Below are positions 8,644 through 17,311 of a stretch of DNA of 34,822 nt, piece by piece. This DNA comes from CAYTZN01 sp964442495 (GTDB lineage: Bacteria; Pseudomonadota; Gammaproteobacteria; Legionellales; Legionellaceae). The notes beneath the pieces were generated by a model, which did not search any database, was not told the DNA's origin, and was given only the letters and a program-made list of their open reading frames with translations. The DNA is taken from contig CAYTZN010000020.1 of the NCBI GenBank assembly GCA_964442495.1, positions 1-34,822 of the forward strand. The letters run 5' to 3'. Both the position numbers and the translations under genes were made by a program. The first letter of the stretch is position 1. The number at the start of each line of letters is the position of its first letter.

Positions 8644-9747
8644 TTTAAGGCTACTCCTGCTTTCAAACTGGCCTCAATAAAGGCGTCAAGGTCACCGTCT
8701 AAAACGGCTTGCGTATTGCTGGTTTCAACACCGGTACGTAAATCTTTGATGCGTGACTGATCCAAAACATACGAACGAATCTGCGACCCCCATCCGATAT
8801 CGGATTTCGTCGCTTCTAATGCTTGTTGAGCTGCATTTTTCTTTTGCATTTCTAATTCATAGAGTTTAGCACGCAATTGTTTCATGGCTTGGTCTCTATT
8901 CTTATGTTGGCTTCTATCATTCTGACACTGCACAACAACACCTGTGGGCATGTGTGTAAGGCGCACGGCTGAATCTGTTCGATTAACGTGCTGACCGCCC
9001 GCACCAGAGGCACGGTAGGTATCTACGCGTAAATCAGCAGGGTTAATATCAATATCAATATCATCATCAATTTCTGGTGACACAAATACTGCCGCAAAAG
9101 ACGTGTGACGTCGATTACCTGAATCGAATGGAGATTTACGCACAAGACGATGAACGCCTGTTTCTGTGCGTAACCAACCATAAGCATACTCACCCGTAAA
9201 ATGAATGGTAGCGCTCTTAATCCCCGCGACCTCTCCTGCAGAGCACTCTACCAGCTCGGTGTTGAAACCATGTTGCTCGCCCCAACGCAAATACATGCGC
9301 AATAGCATCTCAGCCCAATCTTGAGCCTCTGTGCCACCTGATCCTGACTGAATATCTAGGAAAGCATTGGCAGCATCCATTTCTTGAGAAAACATTCGAC
9401 GAAATTCAAGCGCTTCAACACTTTGCACAAGGGTGGCCAACTCAAGTGCAACATCGTGCATTGCCTCATCATCCCCTTCTTCTCGAGCCATTTCAAACAA
9501 TTCACTCAAATCAGTGACAGACTGCCCCAAATGAAGAAGCTGATGAACCACTGCTTCCAATTGCGAACGTAAACGTCCTAACGCTTGTGCTTCCTCAGGA
9601 TTATTCCAAATGGTGGGTGACTCTAACTCACGGACTACTTCTTCTAAGCGTTCACTTTTGCTGTCGAAGTCAAAGATACCCCCGAAGGTCTAGAACACGT
9701 TTTTCTAAGTCAGCTAAACTAAGATTAATTTGATTCACTTCTAACAT
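8640..9747 (-). CDS. prfB: Peptide chain release factor 2, expressed through a +1 frameshift
   Basis: RF2 recognises UGA and UAA stop codons and releases the finished peptide. The gene starts at ATG 9747 (MLEVNQINLSLADLEKRV), runs 25 codons to an in-frame TGA at 9670-9672, and continues in the +1 frame (DFDSKSERLEE) to 8640. The product is about 368 residues (E. coli 365). The downstream part has the SPF anticodon-like tripeptide in RKSPFDSG and the catalytic GGQ in GAGGQHVNRTDS, plus RSQHKNRDQAMKQLRAKLYE and SYVLDQSRIKDLRTG. The recoding site is the standard autoregulatory device by which low RF2 raises its own synthesis. lysS follows with a 4-nt overlap. Confidence 0.97.
9669..9683 (-). promoter_or_regulatory. 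RF2 +1 programmed frameshift site
   Basis: On the minus strand the sequence reads GGGGG TAT CTT TGA C. A Shine-Dalgarno-like G-rich element sits just upstream of the CTT slip codon, followed by UGA-C. This is the same arrangement as in E. coli prfB, so slow termination at UGA should favour the +1 shift onto GAC. Confidence 0.95.
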
Positions 9748-9781
9748 ACGAGTGACCCTTATGATTGTAAATTAGGACTGC

Positions 9782-9810
9782 ATTCTACAGGGAAAGCCAA
9801 AAAGTGGCCA
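9782..9810 (-). promoter_or_regulatory. Candidate sigma70 promoter of prfB-lysS
   Basis: On the minus strand TGGCCA (9805-9810), a 17-nt spacer and TAGAAT (9782-9787). The implied start of transcription near 9775 leaves a leader of about 28 nt before the prfB ATG. Confidence 0.45.
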
Positions 9811-9965
9811 GACACCCCTTTAGAAGATACATACCTAAAATTGAAAATTAAAAATTATCTTTAAAATCAAGACGATGAACTTGTTTTCAGATACCATCTT
9901 AAACGATGTTTTCATAATAACAAATGATTCCCTCGATACCGCTCTTTTTCAAATAAGGATATACA

Positions 9966-11087
9966 ATGGAGGAAACCCGTCGCTACACAGTGGGCTGTGT
10001 TATCGGCACGCGACCCGAAACCATTAAAATGGCGCCTGTTTTTTTTCAATTACAAACATGCTCTTGGGCAAACGTTGTCTTAATCAATACAGCCCAACAT
10101 AGAGAAATGCTCGATGAGATGTTAGAGGTTTTTGGGCTAGTTCCAGACCATGATTTAAACATAATGACATCTCAGCAATCGCTTGGTGAATTAACGGGAC
10201 TTTTATGCAATAGGCTTGATAAATTGGTTAAAGAGCATCATTTTGATATCCTGCTCGCTGTTGGCGACACCACCACCGTCTTCACGTCCTCTCTCATTGC
10301 TTTTTACAATAAGATTCCCTTTGGTCATATTGAAGCAGGTTTACGAACCCTTAACATAGACGAACCATTTCCTGAGGAAATGAATCGAACACTCACCTCC
10401 CCTTTAGCCACATGGCATTTCGTGCCTACCTCATTGGAAAAAGAGAACCTCCTTCGTGAAAACATCAATGCATCTAAAATTACCATTACAGGGAATCCTG
10501 TGATTGACGCACTGTATTGGATTCTCCAAAAAGATCCACAAAAAAGAAATCAAACGTTATCCAATACCATTGTTGTAACGGCACACCGCCGAGAAAATAT
10601 TGGCAAAAACTTAACAAACATTTGTTCAGCGATTATCTCACTTTCTCAGCAGTTCACTCACATTCAATTTGTTTTTCCCATTCATCCAAATCCTCAAATA
10701 CAACACCACATCCAATCCATGCTCTTTAATCACCCACGCATACATCTCTTGCCCCCATTAAAATATGACGAATTTGCACATTTACTGCATGATTGTTTCT
10801 TTGTATTAACAGACTCCGGTGGTATCCAAGAGGAAGCGCCAGCCCTTGGAAAGCCTGTTCTGGTATTAAGAAACATGACTGAACGACCCGCGATTATTAC
10901 TGAAGGGTTGGGACTATTGGTTGGCACGGAAAAAGAAAACATTATTTATGCCACAAGCGAATTGATTACAAATAAAAAGATGTATTCAGACATGGCAAAG
11001 GGTCTATCACCTTATGGCGATGGTCAGGCAGCAATACGCATTATTGAAAAACTACAAAACCATCTTGTAACGACTCAAGTACTCTGA
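9966..11087 (+). CDS. wecB: UDP-N-acetylglucosamine 2-epimerase (non-hydrolysing)
   Basis: Interconverts UDP-GlcNAc and UDP-ManNAc, a precursor for surface polysaccharides. The family signatures are in order: GTRPETIKMAPVFFQL near the N-terminus, HIEAGLRTLNIDEPFPEEMNR, NPVIDALYW, VTAHRRENIGKNL, PIHPNPQIQ, and DSGGIQEEAPALGKPVLVLRNMTERPA. The length of 373 residues fits. Spacing from AAGGA to ATG 9966 supports the start. No UDP-ManNAc dehydrogenase (wecC) or glycosyltransferase genes are next to it, so its polysaccharide cannot be named. The symbol reflects the family rather than a proven pathway. It is convergent with the degenerate GGDEF/EAL gene. Confidence 0.93.
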   Translation: MEETRRYTVGCVIGTRPETIKMAPVFFQLQTCSWANVVLINTAQHREMLDEMLEVFGLVPDHDLNIMTSQQSLGELTGLLCNRLDKLVKEHHFDILLAVGDTTTVFTSSLIAFYNKIPFGHIEAGLRTLNIDEPFPEEMNRTLTSPLATWHFVPTSLEKENLLRENINASKITITGNPVIDALYWILQKDPQKRNQTLSNTIVVTAHRRENIGKNLTNICSAIISLSQQFTHIQFVFPIHPNPQIQHHIQSMLFNHPRIHLLPPLKYDEFAHLLHDCFFVLTDSGGIQEEAPALGKPVLVLRNMTERPAIITEGLGLLVGTEKENIIYATSELITNKKMYSDMAKGLSPYGDGQAAIRIIEKLQNHLVTTQVL

Positions 11088-11166
11088 CTGTCAAGGAAAA
11101 AATTAGCTTCGGTGGCTTAACACTCTATTTTTAATATCAGTTAAAAATGAGGGGATTACCCTGGAT

Positions 11167-11185
11167 CCCTCGAACAAGTCGAGGG
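11167..11185. repeat. REP-like hairpin between convergent genes
   Basis: CCCTCGA, loop ACAAG, TCGAGGG: a perfect 7-bp stem. A similar design with an ACAAAG loop and a different stem occurs at 27061-27082. It may be a dispersed REP-type repeat and could also attenuate read-through between wecB and the convergent gene. Confidence 0.5.
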
Positions 11186-11268
11186 GTGTATGTAGGCATC
11201 GGGGTATCTGAATAGTTACTCTATCTTAAAATATAAATTTTGAAGCGTTAATACTTACGTTAAGAGCT

Positions 11269-12906
11269 TTATATGTCCATTTTCTCTATCATAGCGGTCA
11301 CTGCACTCGTCTCTATTGCAGGAGAGAAATAAGTACCCTGCCCATATACGCAGCCCATCTGCTTTAATTTTTTCAACATAGCTGGGTCAAGTATGCCATC
11401 AGCAAACATCGTTAATTTCATGGCTGCGGCTAATTTTATAATCGCCAGAACTACATCCGAATGTTTTTCATCATCAAGCATGTTTCTCACGAGTGATTTA
11501 TCGATTTTTATTTCACTAATGGGAAAATTGATAAGGTAAATAAATGACGAATAACCACTGCAAAAATCACTGATACCTAATGTTATGCCTAAATCTGCTA
11601 ATTGCTTTAAAACAATCATTGAATGAGCCTGATCACTCAAACAAGCCTTTTCGGTAAACTCCATTTTAAGATACGCTGGAGAAATATTATGTGTCTTCAA
11701 TAAATCTGCTACAAATGCTGGGAGCTCACTATCAGTGGCATCGAATAAACTGACCCTGACGTAAATATGATGGTTGGCTTGATGCCATTGCACGAGTTGA
11801 TTGACCGCATTTTTTACCATTAAAAGCGTGAGTTTTTTTAGCAAAGCACTGCCTTCAACAAGTGACAATAGTTTATCAGTGGTAATTCTACCATTGTTAG
11901 GATCTTCAAATTGTACTTGAACATCAACACCAATAACTTTTTCTGTTTTTAATTCGAAGATAGGCTGGTATAAAATAGAAATCTCTTCATTATCAATAAC
12001 ACTGCTTAACTCGCTAAGGATAAGCCCTCGCTCTTTTGTTTCCTTTTCCATACCTGCATGATAGATAGCATAGGGCTCACCCTCTTTTTCTGCATGAAAA
12101 AAACTCGCATTTGCTCGTTGTAATAAAATAGAGTCGTCATTACCATGCTGAGGATAAAGAGCAACACCAGCTGTTGTTTTTATATTGATACTGTTCCCAT
12201 CGATCATCATACTTATAGCCGTAGCATTGATTACTTTCGTTATTAAATCATCCAAAAGATGATCTTTTCGTAGTCTAGGAATCAAAAGCGCAAATTCAGC
12301 ACCCTGTAACCGAGCAACCATGTTCATGCCCATGTATGCCTGGAGAAGAAAAGGCTCTAATAATACTGTTTTCAATCGCTCTGCAAACTGAATCAATAAA
12401 CTATTGGCATTAAAACTACCGTATTTACCATTGATCTCTTTGAACGAGCGAATATGCAACACAATAATAGCTAATTCTTCGTTTGGACCAATTTGCTTAA
12501 TACCTTGATTGATTCGTTGAGACAGTAAACGTTGATTAGGTAAATGAGTTAGATGATCGTGATGGGTTTCATATTGAAGTTTTAATTCTAAATCACTACT
12601 TTTATCAATGAGGGCTTTGGTTTCATTTTCAATCATTGATTCAGCGGTTGTGACAACCTCATGACAAAACGATTGTCCCCAATAAGCAAACATAAACGGA
12701 GTGAGGTCAAGTGCCCATAATGCAGGGTTTATTTTTTGCGCTAAAATAATGCTTGAAAAATTAATGAATCCAGTTAGTTGATAAGAAACAAGCAACGTTG
12801 CAATGACAATACTGCCTAGAGAAATAACCAAGCCTAAGATGGCATATTTATTAACACGGCCTTTTAACACGGCGGACCTTATAACAAGATGTTGTTTTAT
12901 GCTCAT
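11269..12906 (-). CDS. Membrane protein with degenerate GGDEF and EAL domains
   Basis: It resembles bifunctional c-di-GMP enzymes in architecture. A membrane segment lies at the N-terminus (YAILGLVISLGSIVIATLLVSY and a second weaker one), then a GGDEF-type domain (about residues 130-280) and an EAL-type domain (about 305-545). Key residues are lost. The GGDEF motif reads QGAEF (near residue 202). The EAL position reads VDVQ within VIGVDVQVQF (near 324). The DDFGTGYSS loop reads SDFCSGYSS (near 448). The late AEGVE-type motif reads ADGILD. The fold landmarks HHDHLTHLPNQR, IKIDKSLV and YGQGTYFSPA remain. It is therefore probably a signalling or binding protein without full cyclase or phosphodiesterase activity. 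No good Shine-Dalgarno sequence precedes ATG 12906. Confidence 0.88.
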   Translation of the reverse strand: MSIKQHLVIRSAVLKGRVNKYAILGLVISLGSIVIATLLVSYQLTGFINFSSIILAQKINPALWALDLTPFMFAYWGQSFCHEVVTTAESMIENETKALIDKSSDLELKLQYETHHDHLTHLPNQRLLSQRINQGIKQIGPNEELAIIVLHIRSFKEINGKYGSFNANSLLIQFAERLKTVLLEPFLLQAYMGMNMVARLQGAEFALLIPRLRKDHLLDDLITKVINATAISMMIDGNSINIKTTAGVALYPQHGNDDSILLQRANASFFHAEKEGEPYAIYHAGMEKETKERGLILSELSSVIDNEEISILYQPIFELKTEKVIGVDVQVQFEDPNNGRITTDKLLSLVEGSALLKKLTLLMVKNAVNQLVQWHQANHHIYVRVSLFDATDSELPAFVADLLKTHNISPAYLKMEFTEKACLSDQAHSMIVLKQLADLGITLGISDFCSGYSSFIYLINFPISEIKIDKSLVRNMLDDEKHSDVVLAIIKLAAAMKLTMFADGILDPAMLKKLKQMGCVYGQGTYFSPAIETSAVTAMIEKMDI

Positions 12907-13054
12907 GTGTAGGACTACTCTAACGGTTATTTATTAGTGTAATCGGCACATGTACCCACAACTTTAGCTAACAGTGTAATAAATATTGGATATAAAAAAG
13001 AGCCATAGTCCATCGATCATTCATGCAGCTATACATATACACTACACAGTAAAC

Positions 13055-13074
13055 CAATGGCCACAGGCCCATTG
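13055..13074 (-). terminator. Hairpin downstream of cspA, possible terminator
   Basis: On the minus strand CAATGGGCC, loop TGT, GGCCATTG forms a strong stem with one bulge about 55 nt after the cspA stop. The following sequence is only mildly T-rich (GTTTACTG), so termination is plausible but not certain. Confidence 0.45.
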
Positions 13075-13127
13075 AGAACAAGAGAAAAAATTACATTAGA
13101 GGATTACATCATTCCTCTTGGTTGTTA

Positions 13128-13334
13128 TTAAACAACCTCAACTTCTTCAGCTTGGGGACCTTTTTGCCCTTGTCCTGCTTTAAACATTACAGCAGCGCCT
13201 TCTTGTAGTGTTTTAAAACCACCACCTTGGATAGCACTGAAGTGAACAAAATAGTCTTTACCATTGCTCTCAATGAAACCAAAACCTTTACCCTCGTTGA
13301 ACCATTTAACTGTACCACGTACTTTTTCTGACAT
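13128..13334 (-). CDS. Cold-shock domain protein (CspA family)
   Basis: A 68-residue single cold-shock domain that binds single-stranded RNA and DNA and acts as an RNA chaperone. RNP1 (KGFGFI) and RNP2 (YFVHFSAI) are intact, and VKWFNEGKGFGFIESNGKDYF is typical of CspA/CspC/CspE proteins. AAGGAG precedes ATG 13334. It has its own promoter-like sequence at 13375-13403 giving a short leader, unlike the long thermosensing leader of E. coli cspA mRNA. Which Csp paralogue it corresponds to cannot be told. It lies 75 nt downstream of topA on the same strand. Confidence 0.95.
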   Translation of the reverse strand: MSEKVRGTVKWFNEGKGFGFIESNGKDYFVHFSAIQGGGFKTLQEGAAVMFKAGQGQKGPQAEEVEVV

Positions 13335-13374
13335 TATTACTGCTCCTTAGCATTTTAAAAACATTACTGTGACA

Positions 13375-13403
13375 TTTTTATACTGTGTTAGCCATCCTGT
13401 CAA
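13375..13403 (-). promoter_or_regulatory. Sigma70-type promoter of the cold-shock gene
   Basis: On the minus strand a perfect TTGACA -35 (13398-13403), followed after 15 nt by TATAAA (13377-13382) or after 17 nt by TAAAAA (13375-13380). It lies between the topA stop and the csp start, so csp can be expressed on its own with a leader of roughly 35 nt. Confidence 0.6.
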
Positions 13404-13409
13404 TAGCCA

Positions 13410-15695
13410 TCACTCATTCTGACATGTTCCTGTATAATCGCAACCATCATGAGGACAAATAATTTGCCGACCAAAACGTTTGGTCTCTTTGATGGTAAGT
13501 ATGGGCCATGCGCATTTAGGACAAGGCTTATCAAGCGGCTCGTTCCATAACGCGTAGTCACATTTCGGGTAACCCGCACATGAATAAAATATTTTTCCTT
13601 TGCGAGATTTACGCTTAAGAATTTTTAATGCGTGGCATTTAGGGCACTCAACGCCTGTGTCTGCTGGTTTTTCGAGAGGCTCGATAAATTTACAATCAGG
13701 GTAGTTACTACAACCAATAAAACGACCATAGCGGCCGGTTTTAATGTGCAAGTCCCCTTTACATTCAGGGCAAGTTCGTCCCTCAACCACTACAAGCTCT
13801 GATTTTTCACCTGCTTGCGTACTCAAGTCTTGTGTATAATCGCAGTCAGGATAAGCTGTACAACCAATAAAACGTCCTCGCTTACCTAACCGAATCGCTA
13901 GTGGCTTGCTGCATTTAGGGCAATTTTCATCCAGAGCTTCAGTTGTAACGTCTTTACGTTGAACTTGCTCATCAATATCATGCACTTGCTGTATGAAAGG
14001 TTTCCAAAAATCTTCTAATACTGGAACCCACTCTTTTTCACCCCGAGCAACCGCATCGAGTGTGTCCTCAAGGCCTGCAGTAAATTTATAATCCACATAA
14101 CGGGTAAAATAATTTGTTAAAAAACGACTAACAATTCTGCCAACATCCGTAGGGAAAAATCGTTTTTTATCTACAATGACATACTCACGTTGTTGAAGCG
14201 TATGAATAATAGCCGCATAAGTTGAAGGACGCCCAATATCAAATTCCTCCAACACCTTCACCAAGGAAGCCTCTGAATAGCGTGGTGGCGGTTCTGTAAA
14301 GTGTTGGGTTGCAAGAAGATCAAGCAATGATACTTTATCGCCAACTGCAAGCGCGGGTAAAAGCACTGCATTCTGCTCATCATCTTTAGAGTCATCCTTC
14401 CCTTCTTCATACACTGCAAGGAAACCTGGAAAAACAATAATAGAACCATTGGCACGAAACATGTTATCCGGACCACAACTGAGATCAACAGCTACCGTAT
14501 TCACCAATGCCTCTTCCATCTGACAAGCTAATGTACGCTTCCATATCAAGCTGTACAGCTTAAATTGATCAGCCGTGAGTGATTTTTCAACCATGTCAGG
14601 GCTACGCTTGATGGACGTAGGCCGGATAGCCTCATGTGCCTCTTGGGCATTTTTAGATTTTGTCTTAAAAATTCTTGCTGTTTTGGGGCAATTTTCTTCA
14701 CCAAAACGTTCAGTGATGTAGGCCCTAATTTCATCTAACGCTTCCATAGACAAATTAACGGAGTCTGTACGCATGTAAGAGATTAAACCCATGGTCCCCG
14801 AACCAATATCAATCCCTTCATACAATTGTTGAGCGACCATCATGGTCTTTCGCGCAGTAAACCCTAATTTTCGTGCGGCTTCCTGCTGCAATGTAGAAGT
14901 AATAAAAGGTGGCGCAGGATTGCGTTTACGTTGCTTCTTGTCAATATTATCAACAAGCAATGTGCCATTAGCCTGTTTTAACAGCGTGTCTTTGATCTCC
15001 TGCGCGTGCGGCTCTTTATTAACCGTAAATTGCTGTAATTTTTCATTCTGATAATGAGTAAGCCGGGCCTCAAAAGGAGTGGCGCCTGTTTGACATTGTG
15101 CCAATAGACGCCAATATTCCTGCGGCACAAATTGTTCAATTTCTTCTTCACGCTCAACAATTAAGCGCAATGCCGGACTTTGCACCCGCCCCGCAGACAA
15201 CCCGCGCCGTATTTTTTTCCATAACAAGGGGGACAAGTTAAACCCCACCAAATAATCTAAAGCACGTCGAGCTTGTTGAGCATTAACCAGGTCCATTGCT
15301 ATTTCACGAGGATTATCAATGGCCTCCTTAATAGCTGATTTGGTAATTTCATTGAAAAAAATCCGTTGAACGACTTTATCTTTGATTAAATTACGGCCTT
15401 TCAATAACTCATACACATGCCAAGAGATGGCCTCACCCTCGCGGTCAGGGTCAGTTGCGAGGAGGAGTGCGTCTGCTTTCTTGATGGCTTTGGCTATCAA
15501 ATCAATGTGACGAACATTTTTTTCAATAGGGCTGTAGGTCATTGCAAATTGATTGTCAGGATCAACAGAACCCTTCCGAGGTGGCAAATCACGCACATGC
15601 CCATAGGATGCAAGCACGTCATAATCATCACCTAAATATTTCTGGATGGTTTTAGCCTTCGCTGGAGATTCCACGATAACGAGGTATTTGGTCAT
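13410..15695 (-). CDS. topA: DNA topoisomerase I
   Basis: A type IA enzyme that relaxes negative supercoils through a 5' phosphotyrosine. The Toprim domain starts at the N-terminus (YLVIVESPAKAKTIQKYLG) and holds the acidic triad LLLATDPDREGEAISWH. The catalytic tyrosine is Y307 in LISYMRTDSVNLS. FNEITKSAI and RGLSAGRVQSPALRLIVERE are standard landmarks. The C-terminus has four C4 zinc-ribbon units (CPKCSKP..CTAYPDC, CPECKGD..CSNYPDC, CPKCHAL..CAGYPKC, CPKCAWP..CPHDGC). It is 761 residues, about 100 fewer than the E. coli enzyme, with the difference in the C-terminal region. It is separated from smg by about 100 nt. Confidence 0.97.
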   Translation of the reverse strand: MTKYLVIVESPAKAKTIQKYLGDDYDVLASYGHVRDLPPRKGSVDPDNQFAMTYSPIEKNVRHIDLIAKAIKKADALLLATDPDREGEAISWHVYELLKGRNLIKDKVVQRIFFNEITKSAIKEAIDNPREIAMDLVNAQQARRALDYLVGFNLSPLLWKKIRRGLSAGRVQSPALRLIVEREEEIEQFVPQEYWRLLAQCQTGATPFEARLTHYQNEKLQQFTVNKEPHAQEIKDTLLKQANGTLLVDNIDKKQRKRNPAPPFITSTLQQEAARKLGFTARKTMMVAQQLYEGIDIGSGTMGLISYMRTDSVNLSMEALDEIRAYITERFGEENCPKTARIFKTKSKNAQEAHEAIRPTSIKRSPDMVEKSLTADQFKLYSLIWKRTLACQMEEALVNTVAVDLSCGPDNMFRANGSIIVFPGFLAVYEEGKDDSKDDEQNAVLLPALAVGDKVSLLDLLATQHFTEPPPRYSEASLVKVLEEFDIGRPSTYAAIIHTLQQREYVIVDKKRFFPTDVGRIVSRFLTNYFTRYVDYKFTAGLEDTLDAVARGEKEWVPVLEDFWKPFIQQVHDIDEQVQRKDVTTEALDENCPKCSKPLAIRLGKRGRFIGCTAYPDCDYTQDLSTQAGEKSELVVVEGRTCPECKGDLHIKTGRYGRFIGCSNYPDCKFIEPLEKPADTGVECPKCHALKILKRKSRKGKIFYSCAGYPKCDYALWNEPLDKPCPKCAWPILTIKETKRFGRQIICPHDGCDYTGTCQNE

Positions 15696-15797
15696 GAGAA
15701 ATTAACCTTTTTAAAATTCCATTATCGTACGTGAGTAAAACGATGTTCTTCAACAATCAGGAACCAACGTCTTCTCATGCACGGAGAATATTAATTT

Positions 15798-16244
15798 TTA
15801 ATGCAACGTAAGCTTGTCTTCTTTGTGGTATAGCACAAGATCTAAAAAAGCTAATTGCTCAGCATTTAAGATACTGGCAAGCGTGTTGCGAATAGTCCAT
15901 TTTGTTTCTTGTAAGCTTACAAAACGCGATTCTGAAAAAATGATCTGGTTAAGGATCAACTCCATTAAATCTGGAGGTAGCACATCCCACGATGCCAAGC
16001 GCATTAAAAATTGATAACTGGCTTTGGTCAGCTTCATTTGCTCATCATAGGTAAAAATTCGGGTTGAATGGAGTTCAGCCGATTTAACAAAAGACGGGTA
16101 AGTACCCTCACGAAGAGACGTGTGGGCGCTCATCTCTTGGTTATCGTCCGTTTCCTCAACAATTGTTGGCTCATGGTTTTCTTTTAACTGACTTAATGTT
16201 TTTTCAAACAAGTTTAACAACATCTCAAATAAATTGTCTTTCAT
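15798..16244 (-). CDS. smg: Smg family protein (DUF494)
   Basis: A small conserved protein of unknown biochemical function found next to dprA in many gammaproteobacteria, as here. It begins MKDNLFEMLLNLFEKTLSQ and has the family's C-terminal helical domain (YQFLMRLASWDVLPPDLMELILNQII and NAEQLAFLDLVLY). Start ATG 16244 overlaps the dprA stop as ATGA, with GAGG 8 nt upstream; a GTG at 16253 would place GAGG immediately next to the start and is less likely. The middle (about residues 25-60) is low in similarity and acidic. The product is 148 residues. Translation is probably coupled to dprA. Confidence 0.88.
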   Translation of the reverse strand: MKDNLFEMLLNLFEKTLSQLKENHEPTIVEETDDNQEMSAHTSLREGTYPSFVKSAELHSTRIFTYDEQMKLTKASYQFLMRLASWDVLPPDLMELILNQIIFSESRFVSLQETKWTIRNTLASILNAEQLAFLDLVLYHKEDKLTLH

Positions 16245-17311
16245 ACCGTACACCTCATGTAACCGCCAGGTACTGCTTTAACAATGCCCTTTAATTCCAA
16301 GCAAGCCAATTCAGACACCACTTTGTCTACCGTTAAACCACTACGCAATATTATTTGATCAACTCGCGTCACTTCAAATCCAATGCACTTTACTAGGTTT
16401 TTATTCTCACTTGCAAGGACAGGTGTGATTTCAGTCGCTGTTAGTTCACGTTCAATTTGCAACTCCTCCAAGACATCATCACTGCATATCACCACTTTTG
16501 CGCCTTGTTGCAATAGATGATGACAGCCCCGTACTTGAGGATTATAAATAGACCCGGGAATGGCTAACACATCCCTATTTTGCTCTAACGCCATACGTGC
16601 AGTGATTAAGGAACCGCTCTTAATTGCTGCCTCAACAACCAAGGTGCACAATGACAAGCCACTTATTATACGGTTTCTGCGTGGAAAATGTCCAGCAATA
16701 GGAGGGCTTTGCAAGGGAAGCTCACTTAATAACAACCCATTTTCCGTTATTTGCTCCGCCAACTTCAGATGACGGCGAGGATAGATGCAATCAATCCCCG
16801 TTCCCATAACGGCTATTGTTTTCCCCTGAGCATCAATACACCCACGATGAGCTTCAGCATCAATACCAAGTGCTAATCCACTAACAATCGTGATTTTTTT
16901 AGCACTTAATTCAAAAGCAAACCGCCTCGCCGTTTCACTTCCAGTAACAGAAGGATTACGCGTTCCCACCATGGCTAACATAGGTTGATTCAAACTTGAT
17001 ACATCACCCTTTGCATAGAGCACCGGTGGCGCATCATGAATTTCTTTCAATAACGAAGGATACAACGCATCTTCCCACGTTAAAATCACGTGCTTCTCTT
17101 CTTCGAGCCAGCGCCAATCGAGGTCTAACTGTCGAAAATCAAACGTCGTAATTTTCATTGCTAGAGATGTTGGGACGCCTAATTGCTCTAATTGGGAAAG
17201 GGGTAACTCAAATAACTCCTGAAGGTTTGGCCAGCGTCTTAACAATTTCGCCACGGTCCGCGGCCCGACCTGAGGCATACGATTTAATGCCAGAAAAAAA
17301 CGTTTGTTCAT
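16241..17311 (-). CDS. dprA: DNA processing protein DprA/Smf
   Basis: DprA protects incoming single-stranded DNA during natural transformation and loads RecA onto it. An N-terminal helix-hairpin-helix type region (MPQVGPRTVAKLLRRW) is followed by the Rossmann-like core: VGTRNPSVTGSETARRFAFE, VSGLALGIDAEAHRG, TIAVMGTGIDCIYPRRH, FPRRNRIISGLS and SGSLITARMALEQNRDVLAIPG. A C-terminal winged-helix-like domain (about residues 300-356) is also present in many homologues. The length of 356 is normal. It overlaps both neighbours by ATGA: the LysM gene stop at 17308-17310 with its own ATG, and its own stop with smg. The presence of dprA suggests competence, but no other com genes are in the window. Confidence 0.95.
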   Translation of the reverse strand: MNKRFFLALNRMPQVGPRTVAKLLRRWPNLQELFELPLSQLEQLGVPTSLAMKITTFDFRQLDLDWRWLEEEKHVILTWEDALYPSLLKEIHDAPPVLYAKGDVSSLNQPMLAMVGTRNPSVTGSETARRFAFELSAKKITIVSGLALGIDAEAHRGCIDAQGKTIAVMGTGIDCIYPRRHLKLAEQITENGLLLSELPLQSPPIAGHFPRRNRIISGLSLCTLVVEAAIKSGSLITARMALEQNRDVLAIPGSIYNPQVRGCHHLLQQGAKVVICSDDVLEELQIERELTATEITPVLASENKNLVKCIGFEVTRVDQIILRSGLTVDKVVSELACLELKGIVKAVPGGYMRCTV

